Source: Pseudomonas nitroreducens TX1
GTDB lineage: Bacteria; Pseudomonadota; Gammaproteobacteria; Pseudomonadales; Pseudomonadaceae
Direction of reading: 5' to 3'
Length of the DNA stretch: 64,000 bases
Assembly: GCF_000313755.1 (NCBI RefSeq)
Contig: NZ_AMZB01000136.1
Location: 62,001-126,000, forward strand
A program made the translations under genes and the position numbers. Shown here piece after piece: positions 7,218 to 20,426 of the stretch. Below the pieces are notes generated by a model. The model was not told the DNA's origin and ran no database searches. It saw only the letters and a list, made by a program, of their open reading frames with translations. How positions within the stretch are numbered: the stretch's first letter is position 1; the number at the start of each line of letters is the position of its first letter.

Positions 7218-8438
7218 ATGAAAGAGAAAACCTTCCAACTGCTGGAAGTCGCCAACGGCAAACCGATCAAACTCTGGACCCAGGGCGTACCGGTCGAGGA
7301 CGACGCCAAACAGCAACTGATGAACACCGCGAAGATGCCCTTCATCTTCAAGCACCTGGCCGTGATGGCGGACGTGCACCTGGGCAAAGGTTCCACCATT
7401 GGCAGCGTGATCCCCACCCGGGGCGCCATCATCCCGGCCGCCGTCGGCGTGGACATCGGCTGCGGCATGATCGCCGCGCGCACCTCGCTGGTGGCTGCGG
7501 ACCTGCCGGATAACCTGCATGGCCTGCGCAGCGCCATCGAGAAGGCCGTGCCCCACGGCAAGACCTTCGGCCGCCGCGACCAGGGCGCCTGGGAGGACGT
7601 ACCCGAGCATGCCGACGATGCGTGGCGCGCGCTGGCCGGGCGCTTCAAGGTGATCACCGACAAGTACCCGAAACTGGAGAAGACCAACAACCGCAAGCAC
7701 CTGGGAACCCTCGGCACCGGCAATCACTTCATCGAGGTCTGCCTCGACGAGGCCAACCGCGTCTGGTTCATGCTGCACAGCGGATCGCGCGGGGTGGGCA
7801 ACGCCATCGGCAACCTGTTCATCGAACTGGCCCAGGCCGATATGCGCCAGCACATCGCCAACCTGCCGGACCGTGACCTGGCCTACTTCGAAGAAGGCAG
7901 CCAGCACTTCGACGACTATGTCGAAGCCGTGGGCTGGGCCCAGGACTTCGCCCGGCAGAACCGCGAACTGATGATGCGCGCGGTGATCGCAGCGGCGCGG
8001 CAGATCATCCGCAAGCCGTTCGAGGCAAGCCTGGAAGCGGTGAACTGCCACCACAACTACGTGCAGAAGGAACGTCACTTCGGTGAAGAGGTACTGGTAA
8101 CGCGCAAAGGCGCGGTGTCCGCGCAGAAAGGCCAGCTCGGCATCATTCCGGGGTCGATGGGCGCCAAGAGCTTCATCGTCCGCGGCCTGGGTAACGAGGA
8201 GGCGTTCTGCTCGTGCAGCCACGGCGCCGGCCGGACCATGAGCCGCACCAAGGCCAAGAAGCTGTTCAGCGTCGAGGACCAGGTGCGCGCCACCGCACAC
8301 GTCGAGTGCCGAAAGGATGCGGATGTGATCGACGAGATCCCGATGGCCTACAAGGACATCGACGCCGTGATGGACGCCCAGCGCGAGCTGGTGGAAGTGC
8401 TGCATACCCTGCGTCAGGTGGTGTGCGTGAAGGGGTAG
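7218..8438 (+). CDS. rtcB: RtcB, RNA-splicing/repair ligase (3'-P or 2',3'-cyclic-P to 5'-OH)
   Basis: 406 aa, standard for bacterial RtcB. It joins RNA ends carrying 2',3'-cyclic phosphate or 3'-phosphate to 5'-OH ends, using GTP and manganese. Metal-site residues are visible: MADVHLGKG (D52, H54), GVDIGCGMIAART (C82), GTGNHFIEV (H170) and MLHSGSRG (H187). The histidine that becomes guanylylated lies in CSCSHGAGRTMSRTKAKK (H335). GSMGAKSFIVRGLGNEEAF (~312-330) is the nucleotide-binding loop. ATG 7218 follows GAAGGAAACGGAC. The gene is second in the operon after the leader RNAs. Substrates are likely endonuclease-cleaved tRNAs or rRNA. Confidence 0.97.
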   Translation: MKEKTFQLLEVANGKPIKLWTQGVPVEDDAKQQLMNTAKMPFIFKHLAVMADVHLGKGSTIGSVIPTRGAIIPAAVGVDIGCGMIAARTSLVAADLPDNLHGLRSAIEKAVPHGKTFGRRDQGAWEDVPEHADDAWRALAGRFKVITDKYPKLEKTNNRKHLGTLGTGNHFIEVCLDEANRVWFMLHSGSRGVGNAIGNLFIELAQADMRQHIANLPDRDLAYFEEGSQHFDDYVEAVGWAQDFARQNRELMMRAVIAAARQIIRKPFEASLEAVNCHHNYVQKERHFGEEVLVTRKGAVSAQKGQLGIIPGSMGAKSFIVRGLGNEEAFCSCSHGAGRTMSRTKAKKLFSVEDQVRATAHVECRKDADVIDEIPMAYKDIDAVMDAQRELVEVLHTLRQVVCVKG

Positions 8439-8488
8439 AAGGGCGCGGGCCGGACGGGCCCGCGTCGACAGCAAGACAGGAAAGGGAC

Positions 8489-9289
8489 ATGAACAAGGAA
8501 GAACGCCACCCCCTCCCCGCCGCCATGCGCGAACGGGTATTGGAGGAATTGGCAAGACTGGAACAGGAGCATGGCGTGACTGTGCTTTATGCGTGCGAGT
8601 CAGGCAGCCGCGCCTGGGGCTTCGCCTCGCCGGATAGCGACTACGATGTGCGCTTCGTCTACGTGCATCAACCGGAGTGGTACCTGCGTGTGGACGAACC
8701 GCGCGACGTGCTGGAACGCCCGCTGACCGACGAACTGGACCTCAGCGGCTGGGAACTGCGCAAGACCCTGAGGCTGCTGCGCAAGTCCAACCCGACACTG
8801 CTGGAGTGGCTGGACTCGCCGCTGGTGTACCGCAGCGAACCGGCGGCGGCCGAGGAACTGCGCCAACTGGCTCGGGACTTCTACTCCCCCGCCGCTGCGC
8901 GAGCGCACTACCTGTCGATGGCCAAGAAGAACTTTCGTGGCTATCTGCAGGGCGAGGCGGTTCGCTACAAGAAGTACCTTTACGTGTTGCGCCCGCTGCT
9001 GGCCGTGCGCTGGATCGACCAGGGCCTCGGCATGCCGCCGATGGTCTTCGAGACACTGATGGAGGCAACGCTCGACGATGCCGCGCAGCGCGCCGACGTC
9101 GAGGAACTGCTGGTGCTCAAGCGCCAGGCGGTCGAGGCCGAATACGGCCCGGCACGCCCGGCACTGCACCGGCTGATCGAGGCAGAGCTGCAACGCGCGG
9201 AAGACCTCGGCGCACCCTGTGGCGGCTGCCGCGACACGCAGCGCCTGGACCACTTCCTGCGCGATCAGGTGAGGACGTATGCCCGATGA
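8489..9289 (+). CDS. pol-beta superfamily nucleotidyltransferase linked to RNA repair (RlaP-type)
   Basis: 266 aa from ATG 8489, preceded by GGAAAGGGAC. The N-terminal domain has the minimal nucleotidyltransferase signature: CESGSRAWGFASPDSDYDVR, meaning the GS motif at 39-40 followed by D51 and D53 as metal ligands, with an EL-DLSGWELRK segment behind it. The C-terminal half is helical (YKKYLYVLRPLLAVRWIDQG). The family, called RlaP in the RNA-repair literature as I recall it, co-occurs with RtcB/RtcA and is predicted to add nucleotides to damaged RNA ends, but substrates are unknown. Its stop overlaps the rtcA start by 4 bp (ATGA), implying coupled translation. Confidence 0.88.
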   Translation: MNKEERHPLPAAMRERVLEELARLEQEHGVTVLYACESGSRAWGFASPDSDYDVRFVYVHQPEWYLRVDEPRDVLERPLTDELDLSGWELRKTLRLLRKSNPTLLEWLDSPLVYRSEPAAAEELRQLARDFYSPAAARAHYLSMAKKNFRGYLQGEAVRYKKYLYVLRPLLAVRWIDQGLGMPPMVFETLMEATLDDAAQRADVEELLVLKRQAVEAEYGPARPALHRLIEAELQRAEDLGAPCGGCRDTQRLDHFLRDQVRTYAR

Positions 9290-10311
9290 ACAAGGACCTG
9301 ATCGAACTCGACGGCGCCGACGGCGGCGGGCAGATCCTGCGCAGCGCGCTGAGCCTGTCGATGATCACCGGCAAGGCGCTGCGCATCGTCGACATCCGTG
9401 GCCGGCGTTCGCGGCCGGGGCTGCTGCGCCAGCACCTGACGGCCGTGCGCGCCGCGGCGGAGGTCTGCGGCGCGACGGTGCAGGGCGATGAGCTCGGCGC
9501 GCGCAGCCTGACCTTCCGCCCCGGTGCGATTCGCGGCGGCGACTACCGCTTCGCCATCGGCAGCGCGGGCAGCGCCGTGCTGGTGCTGCAGACCCTGCTA
9601 CCAGCCCTGCTGTTCGCCGACGGGCCGAGCCGCCTGGCGATCACGGGGGGCACGCACAATCCGTTGGCGCCGCCGGCGGACTTCATCGAGCGCAGCTGGC
9701 TGCCGCTGTTGCGGCGCATGGGCGCGAAGGTCGACTTCGAGCTGCTGCGCCATGGCTTCATGCCCGCCGGCGGCGGTGAATTGAGGGTGTGCGTCGAGCC
9801 TGGAGAGTTGCAGCCGCTGCATCTGCCGCAAGCCGGCGCCGTGCTTTCGCGCTCGGCCCGCGCCCTGCTCGCGGCCATTCCCGGTCACGTTGGGGATCGC
9901 GAGCTGGAGAAGGTGAAGCGACATCAGGATTGGCACGCGGCATCCGCTCGGGTCGTCCATCTGCCGGAGGACCAGGGGCCGGGCAATGCCTTGCTGCTGG
10001 AAGTCGAGTGCGAGCACCTGACCCTGGTGTTCTGCGCCTTCGGTCAATCCGGGATCAGCGCCGAGCACGTTGCCAGCCAGGCATTGCGCCAGGTTGATGA
10101 CTGGCGCCGCAGCGGCGCCAGCGTCGAGGAACACCTTGCCGACCAGATGTTGCTGCCCATGGCGCTGGCCAGAGGCGGCAGCTTTACCACGCCGGTGCTG
10201 AGCGATCATCTGCTGAGCAATCGCGCGGTGATCGAAGCCTTCCTGCCCGTGCACATCGACTGTCTGGCAAAGCCTGCATCAGGCCAGCACATCCGCATCA
10301 CGCCGGCTTGA
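9286..10311 (+). CDS. rtcA: RtcA, RNA 3'-terminal phosphate cyclase
   Basis: 341 aa. RtcA uses ATP to convert RNA 3'-phosphates into 2',3'-cyclic phosphates through a covalent histidine-AMP. The family N-terminus is intact (IELDGADGGGQILRSALSLSMITGK, followed by RPGLLRQHLTAVRAAAEV), as is GSAGSAVLVLQTLLPALLFA. The catalytic histidine is probably H308 in VLSDHLLSNRAVIEAFLP. The start ATG lies inside the stop of the preceding nucleotidyltransferase (ATGA). This is the last gene of the operon slipin-rtcB-NTase-rtcA; no clear terminator follows in the 102 bp before the lipoprotein gene. Confidence 0.95.
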   Translation: MNKDLIELDGADGGGQILRSALSLSMITGKALRIVDIRGRRSRPGLLRQHLTAVRAAAEVCGATVQGDELGARSLTFRPGAIRGGDYRFAIGSAGSAVLVLQTLLPALLFADGPSRLAITGGTHNPLAPPADFIERSWLPLLRRMGAKVDFELLRHGFMPAGGGELRVCVEPGELQPLHLPQAGAVLSRSARALLAAIPGHVGDRELEKVKRHQDWHAASARVVHLPEDQGPGNALLLEVECEHLTLVFCAFGQSGISAEHVASQALRQVDDWRRSGASVEEHLADQMLLPMALARGGSFTTPVLSDHLLSNRAVIEAFLPVHIDCLAKPASGQHIRITPA

Positions 10312-10413
10312 CGCTTTTCTCACCAACCGCGGGCTAGAGTCGCGCCATGTCACCTCGAGTGGCGCTTCCCCTGTCGGCGCGTGTACCCGCCTTATCGGTA
10401 CACGGGAGCTTCC

Positions 10414-10773
10414 ATGGCGCACCGCGCCACCCTGATCCTGCTCTGCGCCGCGCTACTCGCCGGCTGCGAAACCACTCACGAAAACCTCCTTGCCCAAGGC
10501 TACCCGCCCGCCTATGCCGACGGCTATGACGATGGCTGTGGCAGCGGTCGCCAGGCGGCCGGCGCGATTACCGGCGAGTTCCGCAAGAACGTGCCGCGCT
10601 ACCTGGGCGAGCCGAAGTATGCGCTCGGCTGGAACGACGGCTTCCAGCAATGCCAGGCCATGCGCGTAAGCCAGGAACGCCAGCAGTACGAAGAACAGCG
10701 CAAAAGCGACCGGGACCGCGACTGGGAACAGCAGAAGGACCGCGCGCTCGGCCAAGCCCTGCGGGAGAACTGA
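10414..10773 (+). CDS. small lipoprotein of unknown function
   Basis: 119 aa from ATG 10414 (MAHRATLILLCAALLAGCETT). A classic lipobox LLAGC puts the lipidated cysteine at residue 18. The mature part contains YADGYDDGCGSGRQAAG and YALGWNDGFQQC, a repeated xxxGxxDGxxxC pattern that may be a tandem motif. The C-terminus is a charged helix rich in Arg, Asp and Gln. The frame is open back to 10381, but the signal peptide fixes the start. No recognised domain name. It lies between rtcA and the peroxidase on the same strand. Confidence 0.8.
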   Translation: MAHRATLILLCAALLAGCETTHENLLAQGYPPAYADGYDDGCGSGRQAAGAITGEFRKNVPRYLGEPKYALGWNDGFQQCQAMRVSQERQQYEEQRKSDRDRDWEQQKDRALGQALREN

Positions 10774-10811
10774 GACTGCGGCAACATTCCACAGATGGCA
10801 TGAGCGCCCGT

Positions 10812-10825
10812 TTGATTTCGGTCAA
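10812..10825 (+). promoter_or_regulatory. ANR/FNR box upstream of cytochrome c peroxidase
   Basis: TTGAT-TTCG-GTCAA matches the ANR/FNR consensus TTGAT-N4-ATCAA with one mismatch. It is centred about 78 bp upstream of the ccpA start, compatible with a class II site near -41 if transcription starts around 10860. Pseudomonas cytochrome c peroxidase is known to be induced under low oxygen through ANR. Confidence 0.75.
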
Positions 10826-10896
10826 GCCTCCCCCGCCGCCCATCGCCTCTCCTTGAAATCAGAAGAAACCAAAGCCTGAAACCAAGGAGACTCCAC

Positions 10897-11928
10897 ATGC
10901 AGCCCATCAAACTGGCGCTGGGCAGCTTGCTGCTGGCCGTGAGCACGGCGGCCGCGCAAGCGAATGCCGACATCCTGCGCGACAACGCCAACAGCCTCTT
11001 CAAGCCCATCCCGGAGCAGCCCAGCGACAAACTCGACCCCAACCAGATCGAACTGGGTCGGCAGCTGTTCTTCGAACCACGCCTGTCCGCCAGCCATGTG
11101 ATCAGCTGCAATACCTGCCACAACATCGGCACCGGCGGCGCCGACAACGTGCCCGCCTCCAGCGGCCATGCCTGGCAAAAGGGCGCGCGCAACTCGCCCA
11201 CCGTGTTCAACGCGGTGTTCAACGTCGCGCAGTTCTGGGATGGCCGTGCCAAGGACCTGGAAGAGCAGGCCAAGGGCCCGGTGCAGAACCCGGTGGAAAT
11301 GCACAACACGCCGAAGAACGTCGAGGCCACGCTGAGCAGCATGCCCGAATACGTCGCTGCCTTCGGCAAAGCCTTCCCCAGCGACAAGCAACCGGTCAGC
11401 TTCGACAACATGGCCCGCGCGCTGCAGGCGTTCGAGTCGACCCTGATCACGCCGGATTCGCGCTTCGACCTCTACCTCAAGGGCGACGACAACGCCCTCG
11501 ACGCCAAGGAGAAGAAAGGCCTGCAGACCTTCATGAGCTCGGGCTGCATCAGTTGCCACAACGGCGTGAACCTGGGCGGCCAGGCCTACTTCCCGTTCGG
11601 CCTGGTGAAGAAGCCCGACAGCAGGATTCTGCCCACCGGCGACAAGGGACGTTTCGAGGTCACCAAGACGCAGAATGACCAGTACGTGTTCCGTGCCGCC
11701 CCCCTGCGCAACGTCGCGCTGACCGCGCCGTACTTCCACAGCGGGCAGGTCTGGGACCTGGAGGAAGCCGTAGCGATCATGGGTACCGCACAGCTGGGCA
11801 AACAGCTCAACGCGGAAGAAGTCGGCGACATCGTTGCCTTCCTCAAGACCGTCACCGGCAAGCAGCCGAAGGTGGAATATCCGATCCTGCCGCCGAGCAC
11901 CTCGGCCACGCCCAAACCGGTGGATTAA
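10897..11928 (+). CDS. ccpA: periplasmic di-haem cytochrome c peroxidase
   Basis: 343 aa. It reduces hydrogen peroxide to water with electrons from cytochrome c or azurin in the periplasm. The signal peptide is clear ([22 protein letters not shown], then NAD). Two c-type haem motifs are present: CNTCH at about residue 71 and CISCH at about 217. The stretches [35 protein letters not shown] and [16 protein letters not shown] are hallmarks of the MauG/CcpA family. ATG 10897 has AAGGAG upstream. An ANR box precedes it, and a bidirectional terminator separates it from gdhA. It is also known as ccpR in P. aeruginosa. Confidence 0.96.
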   Translation: MQPIKLALGSLLLAVSTAAAQANADILRDNANSLFKPIPEQPSDKLDPNQIELGRQLFFEPRLSASHVISCNTCHNIGTGGADNVPASSGHAWQKGARNSPTVFNAVFNVAQFWDGRAKDLEEQAKGPVQNPVEMHNTPKNVEATLSSMPEYVAAFGKAFPSDKQPVSFDNMARALQAFESTLITPDSRFDLYLKGDDNALDAKEKKGLQTFMSSGCISCHNGVNLGGQAYFPFGLVKKPDSRILPTGDKGRFEVTKTQNDQYVFRAAPLRNVALTAPYFHSGQVWDLEEAVAIMGTAQLGKQLNAEEVGDIVAFLKTVTGKQPKVEYPILPPSTSATPKPVD

Positions 11929-11946
11929 TCAGGCCAACGCCGAACC

Positions 11947-12019
11947 TGCAGGAGCGAGCTCGCTCGCGAAAGCACTACGCCAGCGCCGATAGGTTCGCGA
12001 GCAAGCTCGCCCCTACAGG
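11947..12019. repeat. Pseudomonas REP pair (BIME-like)
   Basis: Two inverted copies of the GGAGCGAGC-type REP core face each other: GCAGGAGCGAGCTCGCTCGC on the left and TTCGCGAGCAAGCTCGCCCC on the right, separated by about 30 bp. The same core recurs near 21.8, 30.9 and 45.3 kb in this window. It lies between ccpA and its terminator. Confidence 0.8.
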
Positions 12020-12036
12020 GCACGCCGGCTGGAATG

Positions 12037-12065
12037 AAAAACGGGCCCGATGGGCCCGTTCTTTT
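12037..12065. terminator. bidirectional intrinsic terminator between ccpA and gdhA
   Basis: An A-run leads into ACGGGCCC, a two-base loop (GA) and TGGGCCCGT, followed by TTCTTTT. The flanking A-tract and T-tract make it usable from both the ccpA and gdhA sides. Confidence 0.8.
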
Positions 12066-12081
12066 CATGCTGTCGGAGCGA

Positions 12082-13584
<1,503 letters not shown>

Positions 13585-13628
13585 TCAATAGGTAGTTGCA
13601 CTCAACAACTCATTCCACCAGGACGCCC

Positions 13629-13928
13629 ATGATGCTCGCACGCCCTCTCGCGCTTCTCGCCGCTCTCACCTGCACCCTCGCCCTACCCGCCCACGGAGCC
13701 ATGAAACTGGGTAACTTCACCGAATCCGGTGCGCTGGTGGTAGCGGATACATTCGACAGCGAAGTGATCCACAAGTCGAAGTTCAGCAGCGACGACCTGG
13801 AGCGCATGTCACGCCAGCTGGAAGAACAGCAACGCACCCTGCAGGACCAGGCGCGGCAAATCGACACACTGCAGCGCCAGCTGGAGGATCAGCGCCGCGC
13901 CCTGGACGATCTCAAGCGCAGCCGCTGA
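13629..13928 (+). CDS. small secreted coiled-coil protein, function unknown
   Basis: 99 aa from ATG 13629 (MMLARPLALLAALTCTLALPAHGAM). A signal peptide is cleaved after AHG. Residues ~25-50 are a mixed segment (KLGNFTESGALVVADTFDSEVIHKSKF). Residues ~52-97 form an uninterrupted coiled coil with heptads of Leu, Met and Ile (LERMSRQLEEQQRTLQDQARQ, then IDTLQRQLEDQRRALDDLKRS). The frame extends upstream to a TTG at 13596 without supporting features. It is divergent from gdhA and followed by a strong terminator. No known family recognised; a periplasmic oligomerising protein is a reasonable guess. Confidence 0.75.
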   Translation: MMLARPLALLAALTCTLALPAHGAMKLGNFTESGALVVADTFDSEVIHKSKFSSDDLERMSRQLEEQQRTLQDQARQIDTLQRQLEDQRRALDDLKRSR

Positions 13929-13943
13929 TACAGGCACAGAAAT

Positions 13944-13975
13944 GAAAACGGGGCCCGAAGGCCCCGTTCTCTTTC
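13944..13975. terminator. bidirectional intrinsic terminator between the coiled-coil gene and ettA
   Basis: AAAACGGGGCC, a short loop CGAA and GGCCCCGTT followed by CTCTTTC form a GC-rich hairpin flanked by A- and T-rich tracts. It sits between two convergent genes. Confidence 0.8.
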
Positions 13976-13984
13976 AGAAGCGGC

Positions 13985-15649
<1,665 letters not shown>

Positions 15650-15979
15650 GGATACCTGACTTCTGGGATGAATTGTGATCGGGATGGCCGGAACAGACGA
15701 CGGCAGGTTCCGGGACGCCGGCTCAGTGGCCGGAGCGGCAGCGCTCGAACGCTCGCGAGCGGGCTGCCGGCGGGCGCGAACGACCGATGGACGGCCCTTC
15801 GCGCGGGACTCTGCGCGGATGTACTTTATGCAACCCACACCACGCGCGCGTGCGGCAAAGCTACCGGAATGAACCAGGAAGGGCAAACGACGCTCGTCGG
15901 CCATACTGGCACTTCGCCGCCTTTCCGGGCATCCTAGCCTGCGCCGAATTCAGCCGTATCGCCCCAGGTCCCTAAGTCC
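15650..15979. other. 330-bp divergent intergenic region, ettA/morA
   Basis: This gap must hold the promoters of both ettA and morA. It contains no RNA gene, REP element or palindrome that I can identify. Frames remain open by composition on both strands, but none has protein-like sequence or a start with a ribosome binding site. Confidence 0.6.
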
Positions 15980-18900
15980 TTGTCTATTTTCCCCCGTACT
16001 CCTCCGGACGCCCTGGCCAGGCCTGGCCGCGTGGCGACCCGGACCGCGCTGGTGCTGCTGGTGCTGTTCATGCTCGCCCTGCTGGGCTGGCAGCTGCACC
16101 AGGAGTTCCGCAGCCAGGAGCGCTTCGAGCGTGAGCGGGTGGTGCTGCACGGCGAACAGATGGCCCAGCGGATCTCCCTGACCCTGGAACTCAAGGCGGT
16201 GGCCGCCCAGGCCCTGCTGCAACAGGAACAGGACCGCGCCCCCAGCGATCTCCACGCACCGTTGATCGCGGGACTGAAGCACATCTATCCATCCTTCCAC
16301 AGCCTGGTCCGACTGGACGCCAGCGGCGCACCCGTGCGCGACTCCAGTGGCATCAAGGACGCCGCTTTCATCGAAGCCCTGGGCCGGCGCAGCGCGCAGC
16401 AGGCCTATCACTATGCCTTCAGCGAGGAAAACGGCGGCTACTTCTATGTCTGGTTGAAGGCCACCAAGCCCGGCGAAGGCGACAACGTTATCCGCCTCGA
16501 CGAAAAGTCCGCCCGGCGTGGATGGGCCGCGCAGATCCGCCCCGAGTCGCCCGACTGGATCCTGGTCGACGACGTCCAGCAGAAGGTCCTCGGTCGCTCC
16601 AGCGGCTACCGCCCCGGCCCGCTGTCAGCGGCCTCACCGCTGGAACAGGCGCAGAGCCTGGACGGCCTGGATATCCAGAACACCGACTGGAAGCTGCACC
16701 CGCAATTCGACGACCGGCAGATCCGCTCCATCCTGCTGCCGCGCCTGGGCGGCGAGCTGGCGCTGCTGCTGGTGCTGGCCGGGATCGCCGGCGCCGCCCT
16801 GCTGCGCCTGCAACGCGAACAGCAGAACCTGCGTACGCTGACCGCTGAGTCGCAGCAGGGCCTGCGTCAGGCCGCGCAGGCCCTGGGCGCAATCGACGAG
16901 CGGGTGCTGGTGACCCGCGCCGACGGCCGCCTCGCCTACCTCAATCCACAGGCGGAACAGTTGTTCGGCCTCACGACCGAAGATGTCGGCGAGCATCACC
17001 TGCTGGAGCTGCTGCCGGGCCTGGGCGGGTTGCTCAACGGCAGCGAAGCGGCCAGCGAGAACGGCGCGGAACTGGTGCGAGTGAACCATGCAGGACAGCC
17101 GCGCCTGTTCGCCGTCAGCCACCACTCGCTGGACGACAGCCCCCTGTCACCGGAGCAGACCTGGGTGCTGCGCGGCAACCTGCCCCAGGGCGGGCAGGTC
17201 TGGGTGCTGCGCGACGTCACCGAGGAACAGCAGGCACTGCATATCCTCGAGGAGACCCGCCGGCGCTACCAGGACATCTTCGACGGCGTCGGCGTCGCCC
17301 TCTGCGTGCTCGACCTCTCCGCCCTGCGCCAGAGCCTGGTGGACCTCAACCTGCGCCGGCAAAGCGATCTGCGCGACTGGATCGCCTCCCAGCCCGAGCG
17401 CTTGTCCTGGCTGCAACGCCAGGTGCGCATCACGGAGATCAACAACGTCGCCAAGCGCCTGATGGGCGTGGGCACCACCGAGCAGGCCTGGCAGGTGCTC
17501 ATCGGAGGCGCCGGCATGCGCCCGGAGGGCGTCCGCAGCAAGGTGCTCGAAGCCGTCCTGCACGGCCACGGCATGGTCGAGCTGGAAGCCTGCATCAATA
17601 CCCGTCAGGGCGAGCAGCGCCACCTGTGGCTGCAACTGCGCGTGCCGGAGATGATCCAGGACTTCCACGCCGTCACCCTGAGCCTGTCGGACATCACCAG
17701 CCGCAAGCAGGTCGAGCTGTCGCTGATCGAGCGCGAGAAGTTCTGGTCCGACGCGGTGCGGGCGGTGCCCGACACCCTGTACATCCACGACATCGCCGCG
17801 CGTCGGGTGATCTTCAGCAACCACAACCTCGGCCACCAGCTCGGCTACAGCAGCGACGAGCTGCGCGAAATGGGCGAGCGCTTCTGGGAAAAGGTGCTGC
17901 ACCCCGACGATGTCGAGTGCTACTGGCGCGTGCGCAACCTGCAGCAGGTCGTGGGCGATGGCCTGCTGCTGGACAGCCAGCTGCGCTGGCGCCACCGCGA
18001 CGGCAACTGGCACTGGTTCGACATCCGCGAACAGGCCTTCACCCGCGACGCTTCCGGCCGCGTGGCGCGGCTGATCGGCGTGGCCAAGGACATCACCGAC
18101 ACGGTCGAGGCGCACAACTCCCTGCGCGAAAGCGGCCGCCGCTACCGCATGCTCGCCGAGAGCATCAGCGACGTGATCCTCTCCACCGACGCCCAGGTCA
18201 AGCTCAACTACATCAGCCCCTCGATCCAGCAGGTATTCGGCTACAGCCCCGAGTGGGTGCTGACCAACGGCTTCCAGCCGATAGCCGCCAACCCGGTGCA
18301 ACTGGAGCGCCTGGAAGAACTGCTGCACCGCGTACAGGCCGCCATCGGCGAGCCCAAGCGCCTCGCCGAACTGCGCGAGAACAGCGAACCGCAGCTGTTC
18401 AGCCTCGACTGCCTGCATGCCGACGGCCACAAGATTCCCGTTGAACTGCGCATCGCCCTGATGTGGGACGACCACGGCCGCTTCGAAGGCCTGCTCGGCG
18501 TTGCCCGCGACATCAGCCAGCAACGCCGTGCCGAGCGCGAGATGCGCATGGCGGCGACGGTGTTCGAACATTCCACGGCGGCGATCATGGTTACCGATCC
18601 GGCCGGCTACATCGTGCAGATCAACGACTCCTTCAGCCGCCTGACCGGCTACTCCGCCGAGGAAGTGCTGGACCAGCTGCCGCGCCTGCTCACCGCCGAC
18701 CGCCAGGAAGCCAACCAGCTCAAGCACGTGATGGAAAGCCTGCTCAAGAGCGGCAGTTGGGAAGGCGAGATCCTGCAGAAGCGCAAGAATGGCGAGTTGT
18801 ATCCGAGCTGGGTCGGCATCACCGCGGTGCATGACGAGGAAGGCGACCTGGTCAGCTTCGTCTGCTTCTTCAGCGACATCAGCGAGCGCAAGGCCAGCGA

Positions 18901-20230
18901 GCGGCGCATTCACCGCCTGGCCTACTACGACGCCCTGACCCACCTGCCCAACCGCACGCTGTTCCAGGACCGCCTGCACACCGCGCTGTTGCAAGCCGAG
19001 CGCCACCAGCAGTGGGTGGTGCTGATGTTCCTCGACCTCGACCGCTTCAAACCGATCAACGACTCCCTCGGCCACGCCGCCGGCGACCGCATGCTCAAGG
19101 AGGTGGCCGAGCGCCTGAGCCTTTGCGTCAGCGACGACGACACCGTGGCGCGCATGGGCGGCGACGAGTTCACCCTGCTGCTCGCCGGTCAGAAGGACCG
19201 CGAGAAGGCGCTGCGACAGGCGATCCAGGTGGCCGAGCAGATCCTTTCCAGCCTCGCTCGCCCCTTCACCCTGGAGGGCCGCGAATTCTTCGTCACCGCC
19301 AGCATCGGCGTGGCGCTCTCGCCGCAGGACGGCGCCGAGCTCAGCCAGCTGATGAAGAACGCCGACACGGCGATGTACCACGCCAAGGAAATGGGCAAGA
19401 ACAACTTCCAGTTCTACCAGGCCGAGATGAACGCCCGCGCCCTGGAACGTCTGGAGCTGGAAAGCGATCTGCGCCGCGCCATCGAGCTGCACGAGTTCGT
19501 CCTGCACTACCAGCCGCAGTTCACCGGCGATGGCCGCCGCCTGACCGGCGCCGAGGCGCTGCTGCGCTGGCAGCACCCCAAGCGCGGGCTGATCCCGCCG
19601 GCTGAGTTCATCCCGGTGCTGGAAGAGCTCGGCCTGGTCGCCCAGGTCGGCGACTGGCTGCTGGAGCAGGCCTGCCTGCAGCTTCGCGCCTGGCACCGGG
19701 ACAAGGTGCGGGTGCCGAAGATTTCCGTAAACCTCTCGGCCCGGCAGTTCGCCGACGGCCAGCTGGGCGAGCGCATCGCCGGCATCCTCGAGGACACCGG
19801 CATCGCCCCGGCGTGCCTGGAGCTGGAACTGACCGAAAGCATCCTGATGAGCGACGTTTCCCAGGCGATGCAGATACTTCAGGGCTTGAAGCGCCTGGGG
19901 CTGGCGATTGCGGTGGACGACTTCGGCACCGGCTATTCGTCGCTCAACTACCTCAAGCAGTTCCCCATCGACGTGCTGAAGATCGACCGCAGCTTCGTCG
20001 ACGGCCTGCCCCACGGCGAGCAGGACGCGCAGATCGCCCGCGCCATCATCGCCATGGCCCACAGCCTGAACCTGATGGTGATCGCCGAGGGCGTGGAGAG
20101 CCACGAGCAATTGGAGTTCCTCCGCGAGCACGGCTGCGACGAAGTGCAGGGCTTCCTCTTCGGCCGCCCCGTGCCGGCCGACCAGTTCGCCGCGCTGTTC
20201 GCCAGCAACGCGCTGTTCCTGCTGGGCTGA
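15980..20230 (+). CDS. morA: MorA, membrane PAS-GGDEF-EAL cyclic-di-GMP regulator
   Basis: 1416 aa. It has an N-terminal membrane segment (residues ~20-38, [15 protein letters not shown]), a periplasmic sensor region, and a second membrane segment near 258-275 ([16 protein letters not shown]). Four PAS/PAC modules follow (near 290, 590, 715 and 850). The diguanylate cyclase domain has an intact GGDEF active site (about residue 1060, ARMGGDEF). The EAL phosphodiesterase domain retains EALLRW (~1190), [10 protein letters not shown] and LKIDRSFV. MorA controls motility and biofilm through cyclic di-GMP. The start appears to be TTG 15980: no ATG precedes the first membrane segment. Downstream is glyA, the same order I recall from P. 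aeruginosa. Confidence 0.93.
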   Translation: MSIFPRTPPDALARPGRVATRTALVLLVLFMLALLGWQLHQEFRSQERFERERVVLHGEQMAQRISLTLELKAVAAQALLQQEQDRAPSDLHAPLIAGLKHIYPSFHSLVRLDASGAPVRDSSGIKDAAFIEALGRRSAQQAYHYAFSEENGGYFYVWLKATKPGEGDNVIRLDEKSARRGWAAQIRPESPDWILVDDVQQKVLGRSSGYRPGPLSAASPLEQAQSLDGLDIQNTDWKLHPQFDDRQIRSILLPRLGGELALLLVLAGIAGAALLRLQREQQNLRTLTAESQQGLRQAAQALGAIDERVLVTRADGRLAYLNPQAEQLFGLTTEDVGEHHLLELLPGLGGLLNGSEAASENGAELVRVNHAGQPRLFAVSHHSLDDSPLSPEQTWVLRGNLPQGGQVWVLRDVTEEQQALHILEETRRRYQDIFDGVGVALCVLDLSALRQSLVDLNLRRQSDLRDWIASQPERLSWLQRQVRITEINNVAKRLMGVGTTEQAWQVLIGGAGMRPEGVRSKVLEAVLHGHGMVELEACINTRQGEQRHLWLQLRVPEMIQDFHAVTLSLSDITSRKQVELSLIEREKFWSDAVRAVPDTLYIHDIAARRVIFSNHNLGHQLGYSSDELREMGERFWEKVLHPDDVECYWRVRNLQQVVGDGLLLDSQLRWRHRDGNWHWFDIREQAFTRDASGRVARLIGVAKDITDTVEAHNSLRESGRRYRMLAESISDVILSTDAQVKLNYISPSIQQVFGYSPEWVLTNGFQPIAANPVQLERLEELLHRVQAAIGEPKRLAELRENSEPQLFSLDCLHADGHKIPVELRIALMWDDHGRFEGLLGVARDISQQRRAEREMRMAATVFEHSTAAIMVTDPAGYIVQINDSFSRLTGYSAEEVLDQLPRLLTADRQEANQLKHVMESLLKSGSWEGEILQKRKNGELYPSWVGITAVHDEEGDLVSFVCFFSDISERKASERRIHRLAYYDALTHLPNRTLFQDRLHTALLQAERHQQWVVLMFLDLDRFKPINDSLGHAAGDRMLKEVAERLSLCVSDDDTVARMGGDEFTLLLAGQKDREKALRQAIQVAEQILSSLARPFTLEGREFFVTASIGVALSPQDGAELSQLMKNADTAMYHAKEMGKNNFQFYQAEMNARALERLELESDLRRAIELHEFVLHYQPQFTGDGRRLTGAEALLRWQHPKRGLIPPAEFIPVLEELGLVAQVGDWLLEQACLQLRAWHRDKVRVPKISVNLSARQFADGQLGERIAGILEDTGIAPACLELELTESILMSDVSQAMQILQGLKRLGLAIAVDDFGTGYSSLNYLKQFPIDVLKIDRSFVDGLPHGEQDAQIARAIIAMAHSLNLMVIAEGVESHEQLEFLREHGCDEVQGFLFGRPVPADQFAALFASNALFLLG

Positions 20231-20426
20231 CCGCGCATCCGCAAGATGCCTGGTCCGCTCCTACATCCAGCCCACCATCGGTGTTGAACCGCTCCCAATT
20301 CCGCGCACCGACTGGCCTTGAACCCCGCTTGTCAGCCACATGACCGCCTTTCATGTGCCAGCACCGACGCCTTGGGTTAGAATGCGCGCCTTTCCCCCCC
20401 AGCACCCGATCCTTAAGAGGACCGCC

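Noticed and set aside
15650-15904. 85-residue N-terminal extension of EttA
   Set aside because: The longer frame is Arg-rich without conservation; MAQYVYTMHRV at 15649 is the family's N-terminus.
17147-20131. 994-codon minus-strand frame
   Set aside because: It is the antisense of morA, with His/Val/Gln-rich shadow composition; no ribosome site or domain.
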